A DNA stretch of 64,000 bases from Siphonodentalium dalli (GCA_032622095.1 CP136061.1:49483797-49547796); one strand, 5' to 3'. Shown: positions 22,549 to 34,195, counted from the first letter of the stretch. Notes: a model not told the origin generated them from the sequence alone. Program-made: numbers and translations.

Positions 22549-24455
22549 ACTAGCAGGTGACCCGACTTCGTCCGGGCTTTGACATTGAATTGACCATTTT
22601 GAAGGTGAAGGTCAGGTTGAAGTAACGATTTGACCCGTGCAAAAGAATCCCCGGACAAAAGTATCCCTAGGTATCAAATTTCGTCTAAATCCGTCCGTTT
22701 TACCCGATTTGACCTTGAATTGACCATTTTGAAGGTCAAGGTCATGTGGGGGTCACGATTTAATCCGTCCAAAACACTCCCGGAACAAAAGAATCCCTAG
22801 GTATCAAATTTCGTAAAAATCCGTCCATTTTACCCGTTTTGACCTTGAATTGACCATTTTGAAGGTCAAGGTCAAGTCGGGGTCACAATTTGACTGGTCC
22901 ATGAGAGTTCCCGGACAAAAGTCACCCTAGGTAGCAAGTTTGGACTCAATCGGTAGGGCCGTTTTCGTGTCTATAACGGACACACACATACATATATATC
23001 ATTTGTGGGTACCCGTTTCAAGGTGAAGGTCACCTCGGGCGGAAAAACTGACCCGACGAAAATCTCCCCCATTCATAGGAACCCGACTTGACATTGAATT
23101 GACCATTTTGAAGTTTTCCAGGCCATAGCTGACCCGACTTCGTCCGGGCTTTGACCTTGAATTGACCATTTTGAAGGTCAAGGTCAGGTCGGAGTCACGA
23201 TTTGACCCGTCCAAAACTCTCCCCGGACAAAATTAGCCGTAGGTATCAAATTTCGTCGAAATCCCTCCAGCAGTTTTCCCGGCCATAGCTAACAGACAAA
23301 CAAACAGACAGAAGTCCCAAAATATACATTAGATCATTTGTGGGTACCCGTTTCAAGGTGAAGGTCACATCGGGCGGAAAAAATTGACCCGATGAAAATC
23401 TCCCCCATTCCCAGGAACCCCTAAGTACGAACACAGAATCACACAACACTCTCATGTGTGTACACAGACACAACACGCTCATGTCTGGACACACACGCTC
23501 TTTATCAACGACAAAGCGGATACGAACGCTCTTTAACTATCACGCGATTAACCCATGAACTACCCATTGCGGTGGCGGTGGATTGAAGAATGAGTGCTCT
23601 GACGTTCACAGAAGCGTTGCGATGACATTCCATCCGAGATTTTACCCTTAGATAGGAAGTGTGGGCTCAATCCATCAGACAGTTTTCCCGGCCATAGCTA
23701 ACAGACAGACAGAAGTCCCAAAATATATATTCTACTAGCTGGTGGACCCGACTCCGTCCGGGCTGTTTCCCGTCTGCTTTTCGGTGAATTGCGCGATTTG
23801 ACTTTGAATTGACCATTTTGAAGGTCAAGGTCATGTCGGGATCACGATTTGACCCGTCCAAAACACTCCCCGGACAAAAGTACCCAAAAAAAGGACCCGT
23901 CGAATCGGTCAGGTTTTAGCCGATTTGACCTTGAATTGACCATTTTGAAGGTCATGGTCAGGTCGGGGTCACGACTTGACCCGTCCAAAACACTCCTAGG
24001 ACAAAAGTAACCCTAGGTATCAAATGTCGAAATCCCGTCAAAATTCGCGATTTGATCTTGAATTGACAATTTTGAAGGTCAAGGTCAGGTCGGGGTAACG
24101 ATTTGACCCGTCCAAAACACTCCCCGGACAAAAGTACACTTATCAAATTTCGTCGAAATCCGTCCGTTTTACCCGATTTGACCTTGAATTGACCTTTTTG
24201 AAGGTCAAGGTCAGGTCGGGTTAACGATTTGACCCGGACTAAAGTATCTGTAGGTATCAAATTTCGTTGAAATCCGTCCCGTTTTACCCGATTTGACCTT
24301 GAATTGACCTTTTTGAAGGTCAAGGTCAGGTCGGGGTCACTCCCTGGAAATAATTACCCCTAGATATCAAATTTCGTCAAAATCCGTCTGGCAGTTTTCC
24401 CGGCCATAGCTAACACACACACAGACAAAAAGACAGACAGAAGTCCCAAAATATA
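22549..24455 (+). repeat. Cluster of interspersed-repeat units (GACCTTGAATTGACC family)
   Basis: Diverged units of about 120-140 bp, with the order GACCCGACTTCGTCCGGGC, then TTGACCTTGAATTGACC, AAGGTCAAGGTCA, GATTTGACCCGTCC, CCGGACAAAAGT, CCCTAGGTATCAAATTTCGT, GAAATCCGTCC. At least three separate elements end in TTTTCCCGGCCATAGCTAAC followed by an (ACAG)n tail and AAAATATATA. A partly different block with GGGTACCCGTTTCAAGGTGA lies at about 23007 and 23342. No protein is encoded; minus-strand frames here are shadows. The class is uncertain: the simple-repeat 3' tail resembles non-LTR retrotransposon 3' ends. Confidence 0.75.
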
Positions 24456-24743
24456 TATGTATCTACAATTTGGAGGGGACAGGTTCGGATCCCCACCCGT
24501 TTATTAGTATTCAGTTTGTATTACTCATTATTTTAGACACCCAAACCTCTTTCGAAGAATTTTTGCTAATACCTGCATATCGCATAGCCATCCAATAATC
24601 CACAGACAGTTTTGGAGGTTTTTCTATATTCAAGATGACTGTTAGTCAATTCCCAGATCAGCCAATATCATCTCAATAAATATACAAACTGATATAAGTC
24701 CTCGAACGAGATACAGAGCTAGGGAGAGAGAATGAAAGAGATC

Positions 24744-24744
<1 letters not shown>
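24456..24744. other. No gene seen
   Basis: Short unique stretch between a repeat cluster and a microsatellite. Confidence 0.4.

Positions 24745-24799
<55 letters not shown>
24745..24799 (+). repeat. (GA)n microsatellite
   Basis: An almost pure GA run of about 55 bp followed by a G-rich stretch. Open frames here (Arg/Glu or Ser/Leu repeats) are artefacts. Confidence 0.95.
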
Positions 24800-24801
<2 letters not shown>

Positions 24802-25360
24802 GAGGGGGGGAGAGGGGGTACAAAGAAGGAGATATATGTGTTCATGGCTCGGTACTCTCCCTCCCTCTCTTTCTCTCTTCATTGCCTTCGCCAATATTTA
24901 ACTTGACAATTTTGACTCGAAGACTTATAATCACAAATTCATGCTTCAATAGATATTAGTCAGTATATTTTTTGTCATGATATTGGCTCATCAAGGGCAA
25001 TATGTGGGATTAAATACGACAGGTGGTGTTTTGGGCTGACTGTTTTGTACAGTGCCATTCCCCTCCCCAAGACAACACATCCTGCGTTTAGCATTGTTAT
25101 ACGTTTTGCGAAGTTTGTCTCATTGTGGTGTGAATCTTTAGACATGGCAGTTATTTCGTAACGAAATGGCGGATACCTTAGAGTTATCTCTCATTTTGAA
25201 AACATAGACATTGAGCGCTGTCGCATCCAATTACATGCTACGCCACAATAAGAAACTGTGCTAATTTTCCATTTGATTATATTACTCATTTTGCAATGAT
25301 TCCCTCCCATGAAACAATACCAGTCAACAATGTTTGCAATGTTTACAACTCTTAACACTG
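24800..25360. other. No gene seen; presumed intron
   Basis: No recognisable motif. Confidence 0.4.
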
Positions 25361-25513
25361 TCTTGTCCCATTACATAGAAGACGGACCTCGGTGTTATCA
25401 ATTCACGTTTGTCTTGTCCCATTACATAGAAGACGGACCTCGGTGTTATCAATTCACGTTTGTCTTGTCCCATTACATAGAAGACGGACCTCGGTGTTAT
25501 CAATTCACGTTTG
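25361..25513 (+). repeat. 51-bp tandem repeat, three identical units
   Basis: Units start at 25361, 25412 and 25463 (TCTTGTCCCATTACATAGAA...). Because 51 is a multiple of three, a plus frame stays open and encodes a 17-residue repeat with core EDGPRCYQFTF. The opposite strand is also open. I find no splice sites around it and treat it as a minisatellite. Confidence 0.9.
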
Positions 25514-26475
25514 GCGGATATTTCATCTTCTGACATTGCGAAGTTAAAGACATATTATGGACTTGTTCGTGTGTGTGAAACCGACGTGCTAGTATTCAGG
25601 TGCTATGCCAAATGGAGGAATGTAGCATTCTACTAACATCGCCGAAAATCGCAAGCAAATCGACCGCACCGCTCCATAGAAAACATAATCTGAACTATGC
25701 TCAATTGTAAAGATTTACTACTCGATTCGGGACGCATCTAATGGCGATAAACTAACGAAAACGATTTCGCCAGTGACATTCACTGCGTTTATTTAATATA
25801 TAAGTATGACCGTGTGTGTTGTCAATTTACAAATAATATTTGTAAAACAACTAATTTGATCAAGATTATTCTCCATTTCTATTTGATCATCCTACCGGAG
25901 TGTTTCACACCACTTTAATCGATGACAAAGGCAGTGTCTACAAACCACGTGGGACTTATCTATTTTGTATAGATTCGGCTAACACCTCGGGAGATATTGT
26001 TTCCTCGGGGAGACAATCCGCAATGTTCCCCTCAATCACATTCATAATTTGTATAATATAATATAATTTTAAAATATGCTATGTACAAAGTTTCTAATCC
26101 TTTATGTTGTTTTGTGAGTCAAATTCGATATCTTATGTAAAAGGAAAATGTTTTTTAGATGACTATAAAATTAGTTTCGCGGATGATGCACCACCAACCA
26201 CGCCAGTCTGCATGCATGTAAAATGTTTTACACCCCCCCCCCTGGTACGTACGTGGATTTCAGTGTGAATGTTTTGAATGATTGGGGGGGGGGGGGGCAC
26301 GTTGGGACGATTGAACCACGTTTTTTAATTGTACCACATAACCATGTCCACAGTTTACGGCCAATAATGCATTGTTAGCAGCTTTATGCAATATCGCTAA
26401 AAACGTTTCACTCGTGGGTCTGTTTAACGCAAAAGATTGACATCGCCCGTAGAGTTATACCACTTGCATAGCTAA
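25514..26475. other. No gene; long C and G homopolymers
   Basis: C10 at 26233-26242 and G14 at 26284-26297, on the same strand and 41 bp apart, could pair into a hairpin. Otherwise no motif. Confidence 0.5.
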
Positions 26476-27257
26476 ATACGACCGGTTCACCGTGACGATG
26501 GTTATCACCGGGCAATCAAGGACATCGATGACTTTATCAGCACAAAGCATTACATGAAGAAAATGTATTCGATGAGACGGCTGCTTATGTCGCCAGTCGT
26601 CCATCATAAAACTCAATATATTGAAAAATTACGGAAATTTCCATTGAAATTTCTCAAATATATTCTTGGTTCAAAACCGAGTACACCAACTGTCATGGAA
26701 AACGGCGCATGTCCACTCAGTATTGATACTAAAAGTAGAATTCTCAATCTTATTTCGTCTGATGCAGAACAAATACACACAATTATATACGAGCACATGT
26801 TATTGGATAATACACACGGACTTGATGGCCATCCCTGGATTCAATGTATTAAGGACCTGCCTCACGAAGCCGATGTATCATATATGTGATATAACCAGCT
26901 GACAGATACAGCTAGTTTGCATTTTAGTATTATTAGAAAGAATATTGAGAATAAATTTGTAAGCGAACGGCGAAGTGAAGTATTAATGATGGAAACATGT
27001 AGAACATATCGTATTATTAAGAACGCTTTGGAATTGAAAACTCTCTTTCAGTGCTATAATATAGATATTTGAGATTGCTGTCAAAATTTAGGTGCACTAA
27101 CCATCATCTTCCCATAGAAACTGGGTCGTGGTCTAAGTCTAAGAAACTGGTCGAGAAATCAATATTTGTTATGACTGATCAACCATTTAAAGAACATGAC
27201 CATTGTCAGTGTTATTATTCATTGAGAACATCCCATAATTATGATTGTACATACTAG
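26476..27257 (+). pseudogene. Decayed LINE ORF2 C-terminal region
   Basis: The frame from 26554 encodes about 111 residues, with HGLDGHPWIQCIKDLPHEA near its end and a stop at 26887. Downstream the reading continues as KNIENKFVSERRSEVL and YRIIKNALELK until about 27070. A shifted frame at 27069-27257 then reads LSKFRCTNHHLPIETGSW. The order (WI..IKD.L, a helical IKN segment, then L.KFR..NH.LPIETG.W) is the pattern of LINE ORF2 C-termini, and is the same protein region as in the relic at 3076-3276. The final zinc knuckle is degraded. Multiple stops: non-functional. Confidence 0.65.
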
Positions 27258-27629
27258 TTTATTTCGAATTTTTAACATTATAATCCGCATATCACATTAT
27301 GCAGCATAATAATTATTCATAGGGATAAGTGGACTGAACTGGTAAACATATTTTACAGCAAAGAAATGTCAAACCCGACAGACGTATATCTAGCTGCAGA
27401 AGCCAGCAATTAATGGTGGCATTCCCAGATGAAACGCTCACCTGTAATTATCGTACATCGCGCCGGTAAGGAGATTTAGCAACCTGATACTGTGGTTAAA
27501 GGCACGGGCTGCGTTTGTTGCAGAACTATTCATATTTGTTCAAATCGCTATCAACGGAAGGAATATTAAAATATATATAGTTTTTTTCATATGCCAAACA
27601 TAATCAGCGCGTAACTGGTATATTCTCGT
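27258..27629. other. No gene seen
   Basis: AT-rich; no motif. Confidence 0.4.
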
Positions 27630-28420
27630 CAAGAAGTAAGATGGTGTACGTAAACAAGAAGTAAGATGGTGTACGTAAACAAGAAGTAAGATGGTGTACG
27701 TAAACAAGAAGTAAGATGATGCACGTAAACAAGAAGTAAGATGGTGTACGTAAACAAGAAGTAAGATGGTGTACGTAAACAAGAAGTAAGATGGTGTACG
27801 TAAACAAGAAGTAAGATGGTGTACGTAAACAAGAAGTAAGATGATGTACGTAAACAAGAAGTAAGATGGTGTACGTAAACAAGAAGTAAGATGGTGTACG
27901 TAAACAAGAAGTAAGATGGTGTACGTAAACAAGAAGTAAGATGGTGTACGTAAACAAGAAGTAAGATGGTGTACGTAAACAAGAAGTAAGATGGTGTACG
28001 TAAACAAGAAGTAAGATGGTGTACGTAAACAAGAAGTAAGATGGTGTACGTAAACAAGAAGTAAGATGGTGTACGTAAACAAGAAGTAAGATGATGTACG
28101 TAAACAAGAAGTAAGATGGTGTACGTAAACAAGAAGTAAGATGGTGTACGTAAACAAGAAGTAAGATGGTGTACGTAAACAAGAAGTAAGATGGTGTACG
28201 TAAACAAGAAGTAAGATGGTGTACGTAAACAAGAAGTAAGATGGTGTACGTAAACAAGAAGTAAGATGGTGTACGTAAACAAGAAGTAAGATGGTGTACG
28301 TAAACAAGAAGTAAGATGATGTATATATATATACGTAAACAAGAAGTAAGATGGTGTACGTAAACAAGAAGTAAGATGGTGTACGTAAACAAGAAGTAAG
28401 ATGGTGCACGTAAACAAGAA
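27630..28420 (+). repeat. 25-bp minisatellite, about 31 units
   Basis: Unit GTAAGATGGTGTACGTAAAC plus AAGAA. The units are nearly identical: variants are an A for G in a few units (GATGATG) and a single TATATATA insertion at about 28322. Twelve units span exactly 300 bp. Since 25 is not a multiple of three, all three minus frames stay open and give the same 25-residue repeat in cyclic order. These frames are not genes. Confidence 0.97.
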
Positions 28421-29272
28421 CCTGCTCGTTTTACAGACGCTTTTCTTCTGTTTACATCACAGCGCTATTCTATGTGCTAATCACACGCAAATGATATAAA
28501 CTCTCTTTATTATGTCCATATCAGGAAAACAGTAACAAATGACGCTCTTTATATTTACCATATCCGGATCTAAACAAAAGCCAGGTTCTGTAACGTTTTT
28601 TGCTTTTGTTTACATAACAACAGAAAACATTTGACAATAACATACTGTTTATGCCATATTTCTGAATTGGTATAAGAACAAGATCTGTATATTTTACTAA
28701 ACTTTCTGTTTATGGCGGTTTTGTACGGACGTGAATATTTTAACAGCATACCCACCGCCAACGCCGCACGTATCTTTAATGTTAGCATACCAAATCTGCA
28801 GAAGCCAGCAATTAGCGACCGCAACATTCCTATGCAAAGATGGTCACCTGAAATGATCACATCTCACTTCTACTGTTAAATGTCCAGAATATCCAATAGT
28901 CGCCCCAATATACTCTGAGCACAGTCATTGATAAAGAAAGCAGTCTCAGGACGCCGAATGAAGCAGATTTAAGACTACACAAATGGTACAAAGAAGCAAC
29001 ACGCCGGACTCTAGAACACCCCAGCTTGAAGCATGAGGAGTCAGGGTGTTATGGACCAGGCAGCCATAACCATTTGAACAACCGTACCGAGGGGAAACAC
29101 CGTGGAGACATAAATGTTTTATAAACTGGGTAATAAATTATGCTTTTTTGAACGGCCTTTCATTTTATGTTGCTCTCCATCTTGTCACACATCTAACCAT
29201 TATGAAATAGATAATACGAATAATTCACGACCATGTCTCAATTATGATCTGACGTGATTTGACATTTTTCAG
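28421..29272 (+). other. Presumed intron; one unexplained open frame at 28900-29124
   Basis: The frame 28900-29124 is open for 74 codons between a TAG and a TAA and reads DLRLHKWYKEATRRTLEHPS, then KHEESGCYGPGSHNHLNN and TEGKHRGDINVL. It has a charged, protein-like composition, but I do not recognise it and see no start codon near its beginning. It may be another transposon relic. The motif CGCTCTTTA occurs at 28543. Confidence 0.35.
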
Positions 29273-29482
29273 GTTGTCCCACCAACAGCGGTTACTCAAT
29301 GTTCAACCTTGGGGAATGTCCTTATTGTTTAAAGTATTTTGCAACCGGGGAAACAAATACTGACGCCGAAGCGAATTGTCAAGCAGACGGTGCCCATTTG
29401 ATTACTATCGAGTCTGAAGAAATGCTGGACGGGTTGTATGCGCTCGTGACCGGGAATGTAATGTATGAAAATGATGGCCGCT
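29273..29482 (+). CDS. C-type-lectin-like domain, first-half exon (copy 1)
   Basis: Acceptor GACATTTTTCAG ends at 29272 and donor GCCGCT|GTGAGT follows 29482. The exon is 210 bp (70 codons), phase 1-1, joinable to the stalk exon at 21033-21200. It encodes GCPTNSGYSMFNLGECPYCL, KYF, TDAEANCQADGAHLITIESE and EEMLDGLYALVTG. This is the first half of a C-type-lectin fold: opening cysteines, a WxxAExxC-like helix (here TDAEANC) and the GAHLxTIES strand. The sugar-binding second half (WIG, EPN, WND) should lie on a later exon; I see none up to the end of the locus in this window. Extracellular or secreted role inferred from the family. Confidence 0.75.
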
Positions 29483-29977
29483 GTGAGTATGCATAACCTC
29501 TACTATAATGTACAAGAAACCCATAGTCACAAATTGTTTTATGGTGCCCATATTCAGAATGACCAAGGGGTGATGCCACAGTGTCCTGGGCCCACAAACA
29601 AGGTACCCTGCCTTGCTCACCGGAAGCTTACATTCCAGTCTGACAGTCAGAGCAGTTTTAGCCAGTCAAAAATAAAAATAGTATAAATAAAATTGTAGAG
29701 AACCCTGAATCTCATGAATTGCTTACAAAGCACAAAATGTGCAACTTTTAATCCCACACACAGTCGTGGCCAGGTTATTTTGTTTATACAATCATCGGAG
29801 GTGCCGTTGTTGTCAGCGAGAGGTATCGGAATCCACCGAGATCGCAGCGGCCGCACGAATTACTATATTTTACAGATTCCCGCGTTATCATAACAGCTAC
29901 GTTTATATCTCCGTGGCTGATATTTTAGTATTATAAATTTATTATGCATATCACAAAATTCCCCGGACTATGTATAG

Positions 29978-30187
29978 GTTGTCCCACTGGCGGTGGTTAC
30001 GAAATTTTCAATCTTGGGGGATGTGATTATTGCTTAAAGTACTTTCCAACCGAGAAGACAAACGCCCAGGCCGAAGCGGCGTGTCAAGTAAACAACGCAC
30101 ATCTGATTACTATTGAGTCTGAATAAATGCTGGACGGATTGTATGCGCTCGTGACCGGGAAAGGAATGTATCAAAATGATGGCCGCT
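29978..30187 (+). pseudogene. C-type-lectin-like domain exon, tandem copy 2 with a premature stop
   Basis: Same length, same phase and same donor (GCCGCT|GTGAGT) as the exon 705 bp upstream, and about 70% identical in protein (GCPTGGGYEIFNLGGCDYCL, then QAEAACQVNNAHLITIESE). At 30124-30126 the codon corresponding to the second Glu of SEE reads TAA, a single G-to-T change from GAA. The rest of the frame is intact. The acceptor (CCGGACTATGTATAG) has a poor pyrimidine tract. It is either a recently inactivated alternative exon or a poison exon. Confidence 0.75.
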
Positions 30188-31037
30188 GTGAGTATGCGTA
30201 ATCACTACTCAACCATCAGCATAATTTATATAAGTAATAAGAAAACAATAACATAATGCACCTAGGTTTGTTTTCTATTGAAGGACTATAGAAGTGTTCA
30301 CGCTGAACTGAACAATCTTTGGCTACGTTTTTGGCCAATTCTGATTTTTTAATATTAAATCAACATTTGATGGGCTCACATTTAATGAATAGTATATTTT
30401 ATTTAACATCTAACATTCTATATAATTATAATAACATAAATGTGCTGGACCAAGTGAAATAAATTGTTGTGGACACCATACCAAAGCGACTTCAAATTTA
30501 ATCACACACCTCAAGGTCCATCCCTTCAATTACTGTGTCGAGACTTCTTTAATACGGCCAATGCAATTTGACAATATAACACTACTGCCATCTTCCATTC
30601 AGCCGTATGACAGACACTGGATCACTAGTATTGTATTGCAGTTGGTGGCCCATTGTTTGACAGTGCATGCACTGCCCTAAGTGCATTTTGTTACACATTA
30701 AGCTGTATCACCTAATCAATTAACTGACCCAGTCAATGTGACAGCACTCTAAACTGTATTGGAAGATGATCATACGTATACTATTCTCATATCACTCCCG
30801 TTATAAAATCGATTTGGGTTTTTGAATTAGATTTCTGATTTGTTTTGGTAAAACAAAAATATAGACAAGCACATAACATATACAAACAAGTTTCACGTGA
30901 TCACGTATGACATATCCGAAAACACCCGTTCCCACCAGAGGGCCGTGTGCGATGCATACCCACATGCCCAAAGTCCTGTACAGGTGTACGCCATTGCCAT
31001 TGGGCACTGCTGTCTATCGGTTATATGGTCAAATTTC

Positions 31038-31115
<78 letters not shown>

Positions 31116-31479
31116 GCCCCCCCTGGCCCTTTACTCAAGTTCACTGCTTCTGCCACCCTGGTCCAAAACTAATATTTACTCAAATTCTTGATAGAGAATC
31201 ATTAATAAGAAGCATTTACTTTGGCTCTAACTGTATGCGGGGTATGCATACACATGTCAAGTGAAATCTGACATTTTTATAAACATTCCCTGGAGATCTG
31301 CTAGAGGTCATTAATTCCCAATTACAACAACAATCTATCATATGTATTGTTCAAATCTTTCAACAGGACATTTAACACTCCCACATCCACCAATTCACAA
31401 GAACATATTTAGCAAACTTGAAAAGTGTTCTTTGAAAGAACCACCAGCTCTATCTAGCTCATATTTAATATTGTGGCTC
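30188..31479. other. No gene; (TA)n run at 31042-31110
   Basis: No lectin second-half exon is recognisable. A pure TA dinucleotide run of about 69 bp lies at 31042-31110. Confidence 0.5.
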
Positions 31480-32110
31480 CTTTGGTGATGTGTGATTCAG
31501 ATTTGTTCAATCAGGGACACCAGATCAAGTAGGTGCAAGGCCAGCTACATTATTCTTTCTCTCCATAGTAATTCATGATATGTCTTCTATGCAAGAATTA
31601 AATGGCCTATTTTGCTTATATTGGTATGAAATTACCTTGGGTGACAGATTTGTGAAAATGGGATCACAAAGTCGAATAAGGGCAGAGCCAGAGACATAAC
31701 TATTTCACCACAGTAATCTTAAAATATGTTTGCAAGAGCCAAGAACTAGTTGGCTTATTTAGCATGGAATGTTCTTGTTTGACTGCAATTCAGATTTTTT
31801 TAAATGGGGTCATCTGGTCAAATAGGGGCCAAGCGAAGGACAGTTTCCCTCTTAATATGCTTCCTTCACAAGGACTATCAGGTCTATTTTACTGATATTT
31901 AGTATGAAGGATTCTTTGGTGTCTGGCATTCAAATTTATTCAGATGGGGTCACCAGGTTAATTAAGGTGGGGCCAGGGACATTACTGTATGTCTCTATAT
32001 TAATTCTTAAAATGTCTTCCCAGGAGAGGTTGGACTATTTAGCTTACATATAGTATGGAGAATCCTTTAGTGACCGAGATTCAGATTTGTTAACATGAGG
32101 TCAACCTGTT
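31480..32110 (+). repeat. Four diverged tandem units of about 165 bp
   Basis: Blocks such as ATTCAGATTTGTT, GGGGTCACCAGGT, GGGGCCAGGGACAT and TGGACTATTTAGC recur in the same order with much divergence. No coding content. Confidence 0.55.
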
Positions 32111-32610
32111 AAGAAATCACGGGGCTATGGGGAGTTAACACTTTTGTGTCTAATAAAATCATTGAAATACCAAATTCATTAAAACATCTACCTTGGAACT
32201 AATTGACTGATGAATCTGACATACATGTAGGGAGTTTTGGGTCCATGGATAATTGGGTTTCAAACATGTCTACATGGTTTTATAAAAAGGCGCTTGTGAG
32301 ATTGGAAATTTCCAACAATTGAGAAAGTTTGAGATGTTGGTTGTGAAATTCCAACCTAAGACTTGGGAGTCTGGAGCCCGGGAGGGAGGGGACTTGTTGA
32401 GATGGAGGAGGGGGTGATCAGTAGTGTACAGTTGGTAATTTCAAGGTGGATATTCACCGATCTACATACATGAAGCCTCTCTAGCCACATATCCTGTTTA
32501 GATCTACTTCTTTTAAAGTGATTATGAAAAGTTCTGACTGTTGTGGTCTCCAGAGTCCCAGTCTTATCAGTCTTTGCAGTCTGGTGAGCGACCCCACAGT
32601 CATTGGCTGT
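32111..32610. other. No gene seen
   Basis: No recognisable motif. The Rho exon found at 40048 has no counterpart here. Confidence 0.45.
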
Positions 32611-32835
32611 CTTGTTTATAACAACACCCTTATTGGACGTCCCTTAATACACGGTCTAACGCGATTTGTGCCATGCCACTTCTACGAGTGCAATTTCCCA
32701 GAACGTGTTTCAAGCACGAATTTTGTATTGAGTCAACTGAATTCAACCGAAAGAGATAGCGTCGACCGTTAATCCTAGTTTTCATGTCAACCTTTATATA
32801 CTAAATACTCATTGACGAGTACATGTAGTTCCCAT

Positions 32836-32893
32836 GGGAAATGTTCAGATAATAGGTTCAACAATTGTTGAACTTATGATCTGAACATTTCCC
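32836..32893. repeat. 58-bp near-perfect hairpin
   Basis: GGGAAATGTTCAGAT pairs with ATCTGAACATTTCCC around GGTTCAACAATTGTTGAAC, itself palindromic. Absent from copy 2. Confidence 0.85.
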
Positions 32894-33195
32894 AACAATG
32901 ACTATGAATCCTTTGTTTTATCTGTTTTTTTTTCTCTTGTCTGCTCTTAATACATGAACACCCCTCCAAATGAATAGTAGATCGTTCCAATGCATATATA
33001 CTTTTTTAGCTGAATGGGAGGAACCATCCATGCAGTATAGAAAGGATTAAAGTCCAGTCTGACACACTAGGGGGATTATGACCGTCTGAGGACCATATCT
33101 TACCGACTTGACTAATCAAATAAGCGAGATCACTGAGTCGCGGCCGTATTGGATTCATTCAGCCCCGTCCCGTGATTTCAGTGATTCATCCAGCC

Positions 33196-33335
33196 CCGGT
33201 TCCGTGGTTTTAGTGCTACATGTCAAAGTTCTGGAGTAGCAATACCATATAAGGTGCTTTTGAATATTCATGACTTCCATATATGGAAATGCTACTCCAG
33301 AACTTTCACCTGTAGCACTAAAACCACGGAACCGG
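33196..33335. mobile_element. Hairpin element, arms about 55 bp, copy 1
   Basis: CCGGTTCCGTGGTTTTAGTG pairs with CACTAAAACCACGGAACCGG. The stem continues through AAAGTTCTGGAGTAGCA to a short loop. The duplicate is at 40958-41094. Likely a MITE present before the segmental duplication. Confidence 0.85.
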
Positions 33336-33589
33336 ACCTGGTTGATCCAATATGGACACGAGTTAGTGGCAGGGCGTATTCTCGTCTGAATTTATAAGGA
33401 ATATGACGCACTGAGGCCTCTGTCTTACCCTCATGACTGATCAAATTATCACATTTTAGGAGGAATATGATCGACTAAGGCCCCTATCGTACCCAGGGTC
33501 AGATGTTTTCTTCATATGCTATTCGATAGACAGCAGATCATCATTCGAGAACGTCGAATCAAAGTGGATACACGAAGTGAGGCACCACT

Positions 33590-34195
33590 GTCCATGTGTA
33601 CCAACGATACTCGTCGCATGTAAACAAGGTGAGTTACTATAGTAACGCCAGACCGTCCATGTGTACCAACGATACTCGTCGCATGTAAACAAGGTGAGTT
33701 ACTATAGTAACGCCAGACCGTCCATGTGTACCGACGATACTCGTCGCATGTAAACAAGGTGAGTTACTATAGTAACGGCAGACCGTCAATGTGTACCAAC
33801 GATACTCGTCGCATGTAAACAAGGAGAGTTACTATGGTAACGCCAGACCGTCCACGTGTTCCGACGATACTTATCGGATGTAAACAAGTTGAGTTACTAT
33901 AGTAACGGCAGACCGTCCAGGTGTACCAATGATACTCGGCGTATGTAAACAAGGTGAGTTACTAAAGTAACACCAGACCGTCAATGTGTACCAACGATAC
34001 TGGTCGCATGTAAACAAGGTGAGTTACTATAGTAACGCCAGACGTACCGTCCACGTGTACCAACGATACTCGTCACATGTAAACAAGGTGAGTTACTATA
34101 GTAACGCCAGACCGTCCAGTTGTACCAACGATAATCGCCGTGTGTGTGAACATGGTGAGTTACTATAGTAACGCATGACTGCCCAGGTGTATCAA
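33590..34195 (+). repeat. 65-bp satellite, about nine units, array 1
   Basis: Each unit reads GTCCATGTGTACCAACGATA, CTCGTCGCATGTAAACAAGG, then TGAGTTACTATAGTAACGCC and AGACC. It contains the 14-bp palindrome GTTACTATAGTAAC and, in most units, CAAGGTGAGT. Frames through it are artefacts. It lies just upstream of the Rho exon at 34443. Confidence 0.95.

Noticed and set aside
24642-24959. Ser/Leu- and Arg/Glu-repeat frames
   Set aside because: Translations of the GA microsatellite.
27540-28420. Three long overlapping minus-strand frames of 262-289 codons
   Set aside because: They are the 25-bp minisatellite read in three frames, all giving the same cyclic repeat; not a gene.
27630-28420. Regular direct-repeat array, CRISPR-like at first glance
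   Set aside because: Units are contiguous with no spacers, and the context is an animal genome.
32518-32772. Frame with SPSLISLCSLVSDPT, loosely like the Rac FLICFSLVSP strand (the missing Rho exon)
   Set aside because: Flanking residues do not match switch II or the G4 motif, and most of the frame lies in the non-coding segmental duplication.
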